From Thiobacillus sp. (GTDB taxonomy: Bacteria; Pseudomonadota; Gammaproteobacteria; Burkholderiales; Thiobacillaceae), in NCBI GenBank assembly GCA_019459705.1, contig JAIBFE010000215.1:1-33639 (forward strand): a stretch of DNA of 33,639 bases, read 5' to 3'. The notes under the pieces are model-generated. The model was not told where the DNA came from, did not search any database, and was given only the letters and a program-made list of their open reading frames with translations. Positions 9,399 to 18,666 of this stretch are shown in pieces. Made by a program: the position numbers and the translations under genes. Within the stretch, counting starts at the first letter, position 1, and each line of letters starts with the position of its first letter.

Positions 9399-9941
9399 CT
9401 ATGCGCCAATTTTCCGCAAGGTGGCTTCAAGCGTCGCGCGCGGCAGCCGCCCCAGGTGGCTCAGCACGAGGTTGCCGTCGCGATCGAGCACGATCGTGTA
9501 GGGGAGGGCCCCGCTCGGGTTACCGAGTTGGCGCGCCAGGCGGTGGGCGGCGCCCTCGCCGATCAGGATCGGATAGCTGACCGGCATTGTCCGCAAAAAT
9601 TGCGACACGCTGGCCGGGTTGTCGATGGCGATGCCGACGAATTCGATTCCGTCGGGCTGGAATTGCCTGCGCAGGGCATCAAAGTCCGGCATTTCCTCGC
9701 GGCACGGCGTACACCAGCTGGCCCAGAAATTCAGTACCACCACCTGCCCGCGCCACTGTGACAGCGGCTGTTCGTGTCCCCGAACATCCGGAAAACCGAG
9801 TTGCCATAGCGCGGCGACTGCGGGTGCGGCAGGCGCTTGCGGCGCATAGCGCATCTGCGCCAGCCAGATTCCCGCCGCCAGTGCAGCCAGCGCAAGGGGT
9901 GCGAGATAAAGCCATTTTTTCTGCATGGGGGCGGTCAGCAT
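9399..9941 (-). CDS. TlpA/ResA-like thiol-disulfide oxidoreductase
   Basis: Membrane-anchored periplasmic thioredoxin-fold protein, 180 residues. An N-terminal anchor ([18 protein letters not shown]) precedes the domain. The redox motif is WASWCTPC (Cys77, Cys80), and the family cis-Pro is in [12 protein letters not shown]. Placed directly after the ccsA-type gene, it most likely keeps apocytochrome CXXCH cysteines reduced for System II heme attachment, the role of ResA/CcsX. The start may instead be the second Met (9926). Confidence 0.9.
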   Translation of the reverse strand: MLTAPMQKKWLYLAPLALAALAAGIWLAQMRYAPQAPAAPAVAALWQLGFPDVRGHEQPLSQWRGQVVVLNFWASWCTPCREEMPDFDALRRQFQPDGIEFVGIAIDNPASVSQFLRTMPVSYPILIGEGAAHRLARQLGNPSGALPYTIVLDRDGNLVLSHLGRLPRATLEATLRKIGA

Positions 9942-9998
9942 GGGTCGGGGAGGCAGGTTTCACGAAATTGTCCGGCATCCTGCCGCCCCGATGCCTGC

Positions 9999-11138
9999 TT
10001 ACAGCGTGCCGTAGGAGTGCAGCCCCGACAGTAAAATGTTCACGCCGATGAAGGCGAAGGTGGTGACGAACAGGCCGACCACTGCCCACCACGCCAGCAT
10101 GGGGCCACGCAGGCCCTTGACCAGACGGATGTGCAGCCAGGCCGCGTAGTTCAGCCACACGATCAGCGCCCAGGTCTCCTTCGGATCCCATGACCAGTAG
10201 CCGCCCCAGGCCTCGGCTGCCCACATCGCGCCGAGGATGGTGGCGATGGTGAAAAAGGCGAAGCCGACCGCGATGGTCTTGTACATGACGTCGTCGAGCA
10301 CTTCCAGCTTGGGCAGGCGGCTGGCGAGGATGCCGCGTGATGCCAGCAGGTAGGCACCGCCGAGCATGGCGGCGATGGAGAACGCGCCATAGCCGACGAA
10401 GTTGGCCGGCACGTGCAGTTTCATCCACCAGGATTTGAGCGCCGGCACCAGCGGCTGGATTTCGTGCGCGCCGCGGTCGAAGGTGTACCAGAGGATGAAG
10501 CCGACCGCCGCCGAGATCACCAGCAACACGAAGGCGCCCATCTGGCGGGCCTGGTAGCGTGCTTCGTAATACAGATACATCATCGCGGTGATCAGGCAGA
10601 ACAGTACGAACACTTCGTACAGATTGGACACCGGGATGTGGCCGACGTCGGCGCCGATCAGGTAGGACTCGTACCAGCGCACCATCAGGCCGATGAAGCC
10701 CATGGCCACGGCAGACCAGGTCAGCGTGCTGCCGCTTTTCAGCATGAAATCGGAGCGCGCCAGCAGGCCAGCCCAGTAGGCCAGCGTGGCCAGTCCGAAC
10801 AGCGCGCACATCCACATGATCGCGGCCTGGCTGGAAATCAGGTATTTGAGGAAGAAGGCCTCTTCCATGCGCGCCAGATTGCCCTGATACTGGCTGAAGG
10901 CGAACAGGCTGATCGCGCCGACCACCAGGAACAGCGGACGGAACGGTTTCCAGAACCAGCCGAACACCGCCAGCGACGGGATCACCGCCAGCAGAATGGC
11001 TTTTTCATAGATGTCCATGTAGTCGCCGAAGCGCGACAGGGCAAACAGGGCACCCGTCGCGACGATGGCGGCGAACAGCCAGTCGAACCAAGACAGGCGT
11101 TTCAACAGCGGGGCGGGTTGATTGAGGGCGAGTTCCAT
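9999..11138 (-). CDS. ccsB: cytochrome c biogenesis protein, CcsA/ResC family (c-type maturation System II)
   Basis: Polytopic membrane protein of 379 residues. It contains the tryptophan-rich heme-handling WWD motif (WGGYWSWDPKETWALIVWL) and about eight hydrophobic segments. With ResB it exports heme and ligates it to CXXCH motifs in the periplasm. The name varies: this family is often labelled CcsB in betaproteobacteria and CcsA elsewhere. It starts 15 nt after the resB stop, with a GGAGG-like site (CCGGAGGCTCA) before the ATG. Confidence 0.95.
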   Translation of the reverse strand: MELALNQPAPLLKRLSWFDWLFAAIVATGALFALSRFGDYMDIYEKAILLAVIPSLAVFGWFWKPFRPLFLVVGAISLFAFSQYQGNLARMEEAFFLKYLISSQAAIMWMCALFGLATLAYWAGLLARSDFMLKSGSTLTWSAVAMGFIGLMVRWYESYLIGADVGHIPVSNLYEVFVLFCLITAMMYLYYEARYQARQMGAFVLLVISAAVGFILWYTFDRGAHEIQPLVPALKSWWMKLHVPANFVGYGAFSIAAMLGGAYLLASRGILASRLPKLEVLDDVMYKTIAVGFAFFTIATILGAMWAAEAWGGYWSWDPKETWALIVWLNYAAWLHIRLVKGLRGPMLAWWAVVGLFVTTFAFIGVNILLSGLHSYGTL

Positions 11139-11153
11139 GATTGAGCCTCCGGT

Positions 11154-13187
11154 TTATTTCGCGGACGTGGACGTTTGCTGGGTAAGCGTGTCCAGTGCCT
11201 GCGCATGCTGGACGAATTCTTTTTCGAAATCGATGGTATGTTTGGCCGACGACATCGCCAGCAGCGCGTGGCCCGGCTTGATGCGAACCCAGACCCGACG
11301 TTCGCGCACGTAAAGCATGAAGAATACGCCGAGTGTCAGCAAAAGCGAACCGAAGTAGACCACGTTCTTGCCGGGCGAGCGGGTGAGCTGCAGGCCGCTC
11401 GCCTTGACCTCGTCGTACTGCATCAGTTGCAGATAAATCGGCGCGCCATAGACGAACATGTCACTCATGCTGTTGAGCGTGTCGCGCACCAGCCAGCCAG
11501 TGGCATCGTCAGCCGCGGGAGCGGGCAGGCTGGCCTGGCGGTTGGCAATCTGCAGCGCTTCGAACGCAGCAAGCTCCAGAATGCGCAGATAGGTGCCGGC
11601 CGCCTTGTCGCGTTCGGCCTCGGGGACCTTGTCTTCGATGAATACCCCCAGCGACTGGAAGCCGCCTTCGGCGAACAGGGCTAATACCTGGGTGGCGCTG
11701 AATTTCAGCTTGTCCTCGATTTCGGTGCCCCAAGCCTCCTGCGGCAGCGCCTGGCGGGCGAATCGGGCGGCAATTTCGGGGCGCAGTTCCGCATTCAGCA
11801 GGGCACCGCGCAGGCGCATGAAGCTGTCGATATCGCCCCCTGCATCGAGCGGCATGCGCAGGTAGCGGAAGGATTCGTTCGGCGATTCGCGCACCCCCGA
11901 CATCAGGTACCAGCGGCCGTCGAGTTCCAGCGGCAGCATGTAATTGCTGAACTCGCGCGCCTGGCCGCGTGCATCCCGCAGCTTGTACTGGAAACTCGGG
12001 CCGACGTTGCGCAGATGCCGTTTGTCGCTCACCGGGCTGCCGCCAAGCACGCTCATGGTGTCGCCGGATGCCTCGACTTCGCCGCCCATGTTCTCGATGT
12101 TGAACGGGCGGAAGTCGGTGAATTCGAGCGTGTAGTTACCTGCTGCGCTGGTCAGCGTGGTGTTCTGGTGCACCGTGCCTTCGATGGGGAAGGTGGCGAT
12201 CGTCGGCGCGAACAGGTTCCAGCCGCGCAGGCTCAGGCGGGTGCCGCCGTCGGCAAAGCTCGCCTGATAAATGGCGATATTGTCGTGGATCAGCGGATGG
12301 TTGACTGCAATCGTCGCTTCCCGGATTTTCTTGCCGGAACGGTCGAACAACTCGATGTCGCTTTCAAAGCTCTTCGGCTGACCGGTGCTGTAGTGCTCGA
12401 TGCGGAACTGCTTCAGCGCCACGGTGAAGGGCAGATCCTGCACCAGGTAGCCGTCTGCCACATTGAGGAAAGCCACATCCGCGCTGGAGCCTTCGGGAAT
12501 CTGCACGCTGCCGCGGAACGACGGATTGGACGGCGACAGGCGCGAAATTGCCGGCACCTGGCTTTGCGGAATGTCGCGCGTTTCGATTTTTTTGTACCCC
12601 AGCACCTGCTGTGCCTTGAATACCAGGTTGCCATCCATCAGCCCGCCAATGCAGATCATGACGATGGCCGAGTGCGCCAGAAAATAGCCGAGGCGGTTCC
12701 AGCTGCCGGCTTTGGCGGCGAGCAGCATGCCGTCTTCGCGCAGCAGGCTTTTCACCTTGTAGCCCTGGCCTTCAAGATAGCGCTGGGCGCTGGCTGCCAG
12801 CATCTCGGGCGGCTGTTCGGTAACGGCTTCGTGCTTGTGTTTGAATGCAGCGAGCGACTGTTCGCTGACGTGCTCGCGGAAACTTTTCATTTCGCGCGCA
12901 AAATTCGGCGCGTTGCGGTAGATGCAGACGCTGGTGGAGGCGACCAGGAAGGTCAGGATGACCAGAAACCAGGCAGCGTGATAGACGTCGTACAGTCCCA
13001 GCTTTTCGAATACCTGGAACCAGAAGGGGCCGAACTGGATGATGTAGTTGCTGTACGGTTCGGCCTGCTTCAGTACGGTGCCGACAATGGATGCGACCGC
13101 GAGAATGGACAGCAGGCTGATGGCAAAGCGCATCGAGCTCAGCAGTTCAAACAGGGACTTGCCGAAGTAGTGGGTGGCAGTATTCAT
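11154..13187 (-). CDS. resB: ResB-like cytochrome c biogenesis protein (System II)
   Basis: 677 residues. Three N-terminal membrane segments are visible: around FAISLLSILAVASIVGTVL, AWFLVILTFLVASTSVCIY and LAHSAIVMICIGGLM. A large periplasmic domain follows, then a C-terminal membrane segment (VVYFGSLLLTLGVFFMLYV). It forms the heme export and ligation complex with the CcsA-type protein downstream. The ATG is only about 9 nt after the U-tract of a terminator and lacks a Shine-Dalgarno, so its transcript should come mostly from read-through of the cytochrome c4 promoter. Cytochrome c4, a likely client, is the gene directly upstream. Confidence 0.95.
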   Translation of the reverse strand: MNTATHYFGKSLFELLSSMRFAISLLSILAVASIVGTVLKQAEPYSNYIIQFGPFWFQVFEKLGLYDVYHAAWFLVILTFLVASTSVCIYRNAPNFAREMKSFREHVSEQSLAAFKHKHEAVTEQPPEMLAASAQRYLEGQGYKVKSLLREDGMLLAAKAGSWNRLGYFLAHSAIVMICIGGLMDGNLVFKAQQVLGYKKIETRDIPQSQVPAISRLSPSNPSFRGSVQIPEGSSADVAFLNVADGYLVQDLPFTVALKQFRIEHYSTGQPKSFESDIELFDRSGKKIREATIAVNHPLIHDNIAIYQASFADGGTRLSLRGWNLFAPTIATFPIEGTVHQNTTLTSAAGNYTLEFTDFRPFNIENMGGEVEASGDTMSVLGGSPVSDKRHLRNVGPSFQYKLRDARGQAREFSNYMLPLELDGRWYLMSGVRESPNESFRYLRMPLDAGGDIDSFMRLRGALLNAELRPEIAARFARQALPQEAWGTEIEDKLKFSATQVLALFAEGGFQSLGVFIEDKVPEAERDKAAGTYLRILELAAFEALQIANRQASLPAPAADDATGWLVRDTLNSMSDMFVYGAPIYLQLMQYDEVKASGLQLTRSPGKNVVYFGSLLLTLGVFFMLYVRERRVWVRIKPGHALLAMSSAKHTIDFEKEFVQHAQALDTLTQQTSTSAK

Positions 13188-13196
13188 TTTGGCAGC

Positions 13197-13227
13197 AAAA
13201 AAAAAAGGGTGACTCGCGTCACCCTTT
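13197..13227 (-). terminator. intrinsic terminator between cytochrome c4 and resB, possible attenuator
   Basis: Minus strand: AAAGGGTGAC, loop GCGA, GTCACCCTTT, then ten T in all. It lies 27 nt after the cytochrome c4 stop and 9 nt before the resB ATG. No promoter can fit between the U-tract and the resB start. Confidence 0.93.
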
Positions 13228-13253
13228 CATCGACTCAGGTGCGGTCGATAAGT

Positions 13254-13880
13254 TTAACGCAAGCCCTGAATATAAGAAGCCACGGCCTTCATGTCGGCGT
13301 CCGTCATCTTGGCGGCGATGCTGCGCATCATCTTGGCGGCGGCGTTGGCACGCGTGCCAACGCGGAATTCATTCAGCTGCTTGTAGATGTAATCGGCATG
13401 CTGGCCAGCCAGGCGCGGAAACTGGACGGGAATGCCTTTGCCTTGCGGGCCGTGGCACGAGGCGCAGGCCGGGACGCCGGCACCCTGCACGCCGCCGCGA
13501 TAGATTTTCTGGCCGAGTAGCGCCAGTTCCTGATCCTTGGAGGTGCCCGGCTTGGGCTGCTGGGCGCTGAAGTAGGCGGCCAGATTCAGCATGTCCTGCG
13601 GGCTCAGGTCCTTGACGATGCCCGCCATAACCGGGTTCTTGCGCTCGCCCGATTTGAAGTTGGTGAGCTGCTTGTTGATGTACTCGGCATTCAAGCCGGC
13701 AATCTTGGGGTTGGCCGGCGTGGCGCTGTTGCCGTCCGCAGCGTGGCACGCTACGCAAACCTTGGTGACGATGCTTTCTGCCGCCTTGGGATCACCTTTG
13801 CTGGCCGGGGCAGCGGCGGGGGGATTGGCAAAAGCGGAGGTGGCGGCCAATGCGGCGACCAGAGAGACGACGAGTTTCAT
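13254..13880 (-). CDS. diheme cytochrome c4
   Basis: Periplasmic electron carrier, usually donating to terminal oxidases. 208 residues with a signal peptide (MKLVVSLVAALAATSAFA, cleavage near Ala18). Two class I heme sites: CVACH (Cys42, Cys45, His46) and CASCH (Cys139, Cys142, His143). Candidate axial Met residues follow in NPVMAGIV and AAKMMRSIA. I chose ATG 13880, with AGGAG seven bases upstream; the ORF track uses TTG 13883. Its position before the ResB/CcsA genes ties it to heme attachment. It is divergent from engB. Confidence 0.96.
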   Translation of the reverse strand: MKLVVSLVAALAATSAFANPPAAAPASKGDPKAAESIVTKVCVACHAADGNSATPANPKIAGLNAEYINKQLTNFKSGERKNPVMAGIVKDLSPQDMLNLAAYFSAQQPKPGTSKDQELALLGQKIYRGGVQGAGVPACASCHGPQGKGIPVQFPRLAGQHADYIYKQLNEFRVGTRANAAAKMMRSIAAKMTDADMKAVASYIQGLR

Positions 13881-13919
13881 CAAAAGCTCCTAAAGCTTGC
13901 AAAACTTGGGAAAACGGGT

Positions 13920-13948
13920 AGTTTAGCGGCAACTAATATGACTGCCAA
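13920..13948 (-). promoter_or_regulatory. candidate sigma-70 promoter of cytochrome c4
   Basis: On the minus strand TTGGCA (-35, 5 of 6 consensus), 17 bp spacer, TAAACT (-10, 4 of 6). The -35 lies inside the first codons of the divergent engB gene, so the two genes' start regions overlap. Confidence 0.55.
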
Positions 13949-14588
13949 GCCCGTGCTCAATCGCGCCCAATTCCATACCTCGGTCGCACAGCTGCGCGAT
14001 TTGCCTTATAGCCGTGCCGAAATCGCGTTTGCCGGGCGGTCAAATGCCGGAAAGTCGAGTGCAATCAATCTCTTGACGCGCAAGAATCGCCTGGCGTTTA
14101 CTTCCAAAACGCCAGGGCGCACGCAGCTGATCAACTTTTTCGAGCTGGATGCCGACACGTATCTGGTCGACCTGCCGGGGTATGGATACGCAAAAGTGCC
14201 GCCGGCGGTGAAAGCGAAATGGGAGGGCCTGCTGTCGCGTTACCTGCAGGAGCGTGGGGCGCTGGTCGGGATGGTGCTCATCATGGATGCGCGGCACCCG
14301 CTCACCCCGCTGGACAGGCAGATGCTCGACTGGTTCACGCCCACCGGCAAGCCGGTGCACATCCTGCTGTCCAAGGCCGACAAGCTCTCCAACAGCGAGA
14401 AAACGCTCACATTGCGTCGCGTCGAACAGGAGCTTGCCGCATTGGGAAGCGTCAGCGTGCAACTGTTTTCCAGCCTGTCGCGTCAAGGCGCAGAGGATGC
14501 GGCGGCCTTGATCGAAGACTGGCTGGCCCGCGCCTTGTTGCCGGATTTGCAGACCGCCGAGGCAGTGGGTAGGCCCGAGCCGCAATAA
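13938..14588 (+). CDS. engB: ribosome biogenesis GTP-binding protein EngB/YsxC
   Basis: Essential GTPase for large-subunit assembly. 216 residues from ATG 13938 (MTAKPVLNRAQF); the 281-aa ORF only adds antisense cytochrome c4 sequence upstream. GTPase motifs: G1 GRSNAGKS (33-40), G3 DLPGYG (78-83), G4 LSKADK (144-149), and an SS pair for G5. The start overlaps the cytochrome c4 promoter region. No strong ribosome binding site is visible (CGGCAACTAAT before ATG). Confidence 0.97.
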   Translation: MTAKPVLNRAQFHTSVAQLRDLPYSRAEIAFAGRSNAGKSSAINLLTRKNRLAFTSKTPGRTQLINFFELDADTYLVDLPGYGYAKVPPAVKAKWEGLLSRYLQERGALVGMVLIMDARHPLTPLDRQMLDWFTPTGKPVHILLSKADKLSNSEKTLTLRRVEQELAALGSVSVQLFSSLSRQGAEDAAALIEDWLARALLPDLQTAEAVGRPEPQ

Positions 14589-14618
14589 AAAAGCCCCGAC
14601 CAAGGGAGGGATCGGGGC
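14587..14618 (-). terminator. distal terminator of the candidate antisense RNA
   Basis: Minus strand GCCCCGA, 12-nt C-rich loop, TCGGGGC, then TTTTTTATT. There is no U-tract on the plus side, so it does not serve engB well. Confidence 0.75.
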
Positions 14619-14619
14619 C

Positions 14620-14647
14620 AAAAAATGCCTTAAGGGGATTAAGGCAT
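14620..14647 (-). terminator. proximal terminator of the candidate antisense RNA
   Basis: Perfect 9-bp inverted repeat ATGCCTTAA/TTAAGGCAT with loop TCCCC, followed on the minus strand by TTTTTT. Confidence 0.72.
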
Positions 14648-14727
14648 CCCGCTCAGGGAGGAGAAGCGGGAGACGATACGAGATCGTCTATTCCACAGAG
14701 TAGGCCCCCTTTAATAAAGTTCCATAG

Positions 14728-15765
<1,038 letters not shown>

Positions 15766-15834
15766 ATTTTTACGCGTGGCAAGCCGTTAAAAGGCATATG
15801 CAGGCATATTTTCCAGCGGGGCAGGTGAATCCAG
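15766..15834 (+). promoter_or_regulatory. hemB to acyltransferase gap with a GGCATAT direct repeat
   Basis: A 69-bp spacer. It holds GGCATAT twice (15793-15799 and 15803-15809), one helical turn (10 bp) apart, with GCATATGC as a palindrome between them. This could be a protein-binding site for control of the acyltransferase operon. No sigma-54 motif with correct spacing and no good terminator were found. Confidence 0.3.
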
Positions 15835-16614
15835 GTGACAAGCAATATTAGCAAGTTGATCGGGCGTGGCCAGAACAAAGCTGATGATTTCGATCGAACC
15901 ATCATCAGCTTTGAGTCGCCCTATCGACTCAAGGACTTAAGCCCGTCGCTCGGTGGGGATCCTGACGTTCACGAAGAGAAAGTGAGTGAAAAGGTTTTCA
16001 AGTTGCGTTTTGCGCAGCAGGACGAGGTATTCAACAGCGCCAGCTTGCTGGTGCAGAAGCGCTATGAATGGCGTGGCATGCCGAAGGCGCAACTGGCAAA
16101 GCATCCCAATCGCATCACGATTCTAACTTTCCACCAAGAGAAGATCGTCGGTACTGTTACGGTTGGCTACGATTCGGAAGAAGGATTGCTGGCCGACGAA
16201 ATGTTCAAGCCTGAAGTTGATGCCTTGCGCGCCCAAGGCAAGCGTATCGGCGAACTCAGCAAGCTCGCCATTGACGAAAATATCGGCTCCAAACAATTGC
16301 TGGCGAGCCTGATTCATGTCGCCTATTTATATGGCGTCATCCACAAATGCACAGACGCCATTTTTGACATCGTTCCCCATCACAAAGCCTTCTACGAGAA
16401 AATGCTGGGCCTTGTCCAGATCGGGGAGGAAGTAATGAGTAAGCGGGTGCATGTCCCGGTGATGCTGATGCATCTGGATCTGGAATACATGCGTCAAAAG
16501 ATAGAAGAGTTCGGTGGCAAAGGTAAAACGGTTAAAGAACGCAGCCTTTATCCTTATTTTTTCTCTCCTAAGGATCAGGAAGGGATACTGGCCCGGCTAT
16601 TGCGAGAGGAATGA
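15835..16614 (+). CDS. FeeM-like N-acyl amino acid synthase / PEP-CTERM-exosortase-associated acyltransferase
   Basis: 259 residues from GTG 15835. I assign it to the GNAT-fold family that includes N-acyl amino acid synthase FeeM and the exosortase-associated acyltransferases. The core is recognisable in LLVQKRYEWRGMP, RITILTFHQEKIVGTVTVG, GKRIGELSKLAID and FDIVPHHKAFYEKMLGL. Family members load a fatty acyl group from acyl-ACP onto an amino acid or similar amine. Here the substrate is unknown. It is first of a three-gene operon, its stop overlapping the ThiF-like start (ATGA). A PEP-CTERM gene lies just beyond the operon. The N-terminal ~50 residues are polar and not recognised. Confidence 0.78.
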   Translation: MTSNISKLIGRGQNKADDFDRTIISFESPYRLKDLSPSLGGDPDVHEEKVSEKVFKLRFAQQDEVFNSASLLVQKRYEWRGMPKAQLAKHPNRITILTFHQEKIVGTVTVGYDSEEGLLADEMFKPEVDALRAQGKRIGELSKLAIDENIGSKQLLASLIHVAYLYGVIHKCTDAIFDIVPHHKAFYEKMLGLVQIGEEVMSKRVHVPVMLMHLDLEYMRQKIEEFGGKGKTVKERSLYPYFFSPKDQEGILARLLREE

Positions 16615-17489
16615 TGTTGGCAGCGGCATTTGATTACCACGAGGCGTTTTCCCGCAACCTTGGCTGGCTGACGCCGGATGAGCAAAATACGCTGCGCGGC
16701 AAAAGGGTCGCCATTGCGGGGATGGGTGGCGCAGGCGGCGTGCACCTGCTGGCGTTGACCCGGCTTGGGGTGGGGAAATTTCATGTGGCGGATCTTGACC
16801 AGTTCAACCTGGTCAACTTCAACCGCCAGGCTGGCGCCACTATGAAAAGCTTGGGCCGGGACAAGGTGGCCGTCATGGCGGAACAGGCGTTGGATATCAA
16901 CCCGGAACTGGATATCCGTACCTTCCCCGAGGGGGTGCAGCCGCACAACGTCGATGCTTTTCTGGACGGCGTAGACCTCTATGTGGACGGTCTGGATTAC
17001 TTTGTTTTTTCCGCTCGCCGATTGGTATACGACGCATGTCGTGCGCGAGGCATCCCCATCACCTTTGCTGTTCCTCTTGGCATGGGCGCTGCGCTGCTTA
17101 ACTTCCTGCCGGGTGGGCCGAGTTTTGAGGAATATTTCCGCCTCGAGGATGGCCCTGAGGAGGAATGGCCCGTTCGTTTTTTAGTGGGTATTGCGCCTGC
17201 CTTGCTGCATCGGGGCTATCTCGTCTATCCGGAAATCGTCGATTTTCAAACCCAGCGGGTGCCATCCACCGGCTTGGCCTGTCAGCTATGCGCCGGAATG
17301 GCGGGAACGGAAGCGATGAAGCTGTTGCTGGGGCGCGGTAAAGTGGCTGCTGTTCCCCGCACCCTGCAATTCGATGCCTACACCGGGAAGCTCAAACAAA
17401 CCTGGCGGCCGGGGGGGAATCGCCATCCCTTGCAACGTCTGTCCATGGCCTATGTGAAATGGCGTCTGCAACGGGCGCGGCAGGAGTAA
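16611..17489 (+). CDS. ThiF/MoeB/E1-like adenylyltransferase family protein
   Basis: 292 residues. Rossmann nucleotide loop GMGGAGG (37-43), the acidic-Arg block DLDQFNLVNFNRQ (61-73) with the arginine finger, Lys85 in GRDKV, and VDGLDY (125-130) are all E1-like. Only one CxxC (CQLC, 224-227) is seen, so the four-Cys zinc site of MoeB/ThiF looks incomplete. No ubiquitin-like or ThiS-like partner is nearby. It may therefore adenylate a small-molecule or protein carboxylate, possibly the product of the acyltransferase encoded just upstream (inference). It overlaps the previous gene by 4 nt and is followed by the nitroreductase-like gene after 3 nt. Confidence 0.85.
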   Translation: MMLAAAFDYHEAFSRNLGWLTPDEQNTLRGKRVAIAGMGGAGGVHLLALTRLGVGKFHVADLDQFNLVNFNRQAGATMKSLGRDKVAVMAEQALDINPELDIRTFPEGVQPHNVDAFLDGVDLYVDGLDYFVFSARRLVYDACRARGIPITFAVPLGMGAALLNFLPGGPSFEEYFRLEDGPEEEWPVRFLVGIAPALLHRGYLVYPEIVDFQTQRVPSTGLACQLCAGMAGTEAMKLLLGRGKVAAVPRTLQFDAYTGKLKQTWRPGGNRHPLQRLSMAYVKWRLQRARQE

Positions 17490-17492
17490 GCA

Positions 17493-18560
17493 GTGGACGC
17501 GGTATTGCGGGACATTCTGGAACTGGCCCGCTGGGCGCCTTCTGCGGACAACACGCAACCCTGGCGTTTCCAGGTGCTGGGCGAGCGAGAGCTGGTTTTA
17601 TGGTATGCCCCCGGCCCGGATTTGAGTGTCTTCAACCTGGATCATTTTGCCGGCTGTTTGGCCATGGGCGCCTTGCTGGAAACCCTGGCCGTGGCCGCTA
17701 CGGTGCACGGTCTGATAGTCGCCGACACACGCACTGAGCCCGCTTTCCACAATTATCCGTGGGGTATTCACGTGGTATTGCGCGCTGAAGTCGGGCTGGC
17801 GCCTTCCCCTCTCGTGCCCGTTGTTTCCCGCCGCACCACTCAACGCCGTCGGATGTCTCTTGTTTCCCTGTCCGCCGCGCAAAAGCAGGCCTTGGAGGCC
17901 AGTGTCGGAAAACTTTACAGAATCCTGTGGCTTGAGGACTGGGCAAGCAAGTTGAAGATGGCCTCTTTATTGAACCGGGTCGGCAAAGTCAGGTTGCTGA
18001 TGCCGGAAACCTTCGCCGTGCACCGGGATACGATTGCCTGGGGCGCGCAACATAGCGACGACCGCATCCCTTCCGGGGCGATCGGCGCGGACCCCCTGCT
18101 GCAACGCATCATGGCGTGGACCATGAAGTCCCAGGCACGCGTTCGCATGCTTAACCGCATGGGCGGTCATTTGTTGCCCAGAGTGGAAATGGATTTATTG
18201 CCCGCTTTGGCCTGTGCCGGGCATTTTCTCGTCTGGAGCGAGCGGCCCCTGGACGACCCTGCCGCCCAAATGGAGGCAGGGCGTGCCCTGCAGCGTTTCT
18301 GGCTAACGGCTGAGAGCCTTGGCTTGCAGTTTCAGCCGGAAATGGTTGCCCCGCTTTTTTGTCGCTATATCAGGACAGATCGACTTTTTACACGTGATGC
18401 ATGGGCGGCGACCGAGATGGCGGTGCTATGCAAGCGGTTTTCGCAATGGATGGGCGCCCAGCCATGGGCGCAAGCCGCGTTCATGGGACGTCTGGGGCGA
18501 AGCCAGCCGGTTGTTAGCCGGTCATTCAGACAGCCATTGAACGCTTTGCTGATTCCCTGA
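17493..18560 (+). CDS. nitroreductase-family protein
   Basis: 355 residues from GTG 17493; GGAG just upstream overlaps the end of the ThiF-like gene. The N-terminal ILELARWAPSADNTQPWRF is the FMN-binding entry motif of nitroreductases. The rest is longer and more divergent than classical NfsB-type enzymes, with a middle region rich in Met/Arg and a C-terminal half LQRFWLTAESLGLQFQPEM that fits the fold. It probably catalyses an FMN-dependent oxidation or reduction on the operon's product. As I recall, ThiF and nitroreductase domains also occur fused in other bacteria; this should be checked. No signal peptide. Confidence 0.8.
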   Translation: MDAVLRDILELARWAPSADNTQPWRFQVLGERELVLWYAPGPDLSVFNLDHFAGCLAMGALLETLAVAATVHGLIVADTRTEPAFHNYPWGIHVVLRAEVGLAPSPLVPVVSRRTTQRRRMSLVSLSAAQKQALEASVGKLYRILWLEDWASKLKMASLLNRVGKVRLLMPETFAVHRDTIAWGAQHSDDRIPSGAIGADPLLQRIMAWTMKSQARVRMLNRMGGHLLPRVEMDLLPALACAGHFLVWSERPLDDPAAQMEAGRALQRFWLTAESLGLQFQPEMVAPLFCRYIRTDRLFTRDAWAATEMAVLCKRFSQWMGAQPWAQAAFMGRLGRSQPVVSRSFRQPLNALLIP

Positions 18561-18666
18561 ATGTGTCGGTGGACTTTACACTTCGGCCTTCACGCGCTGG
18601 AAACGTGCAGGCTGCCAACAAGAAAATTCCTTTAAAAACAAACTATAACTCATGTTCTCCTGGAGG

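Noticed and set aside
12015-13520. 501-aa plus-strand ORF across resB and the cytochrome c4 terminator
   Set aside because: Antisense of resB, runs through a strong terminator and a gene start, and has no domain resemblance; high GC leaves few stops.
14587-14618. Hairpin after engB as the engB terminator
   Set aside because: There is no U-tract on the plus strand after the stem (CAAAAAATG follows); T6 is only on the minus strand.
15771-15790. TGGCAAGCCGTTAAA as a sigma-54 promoter for the acyltransferase operon
   Set aside because: The -24-like half is present but no GC dinucleotide occurs 12 bp downstream of the GG.
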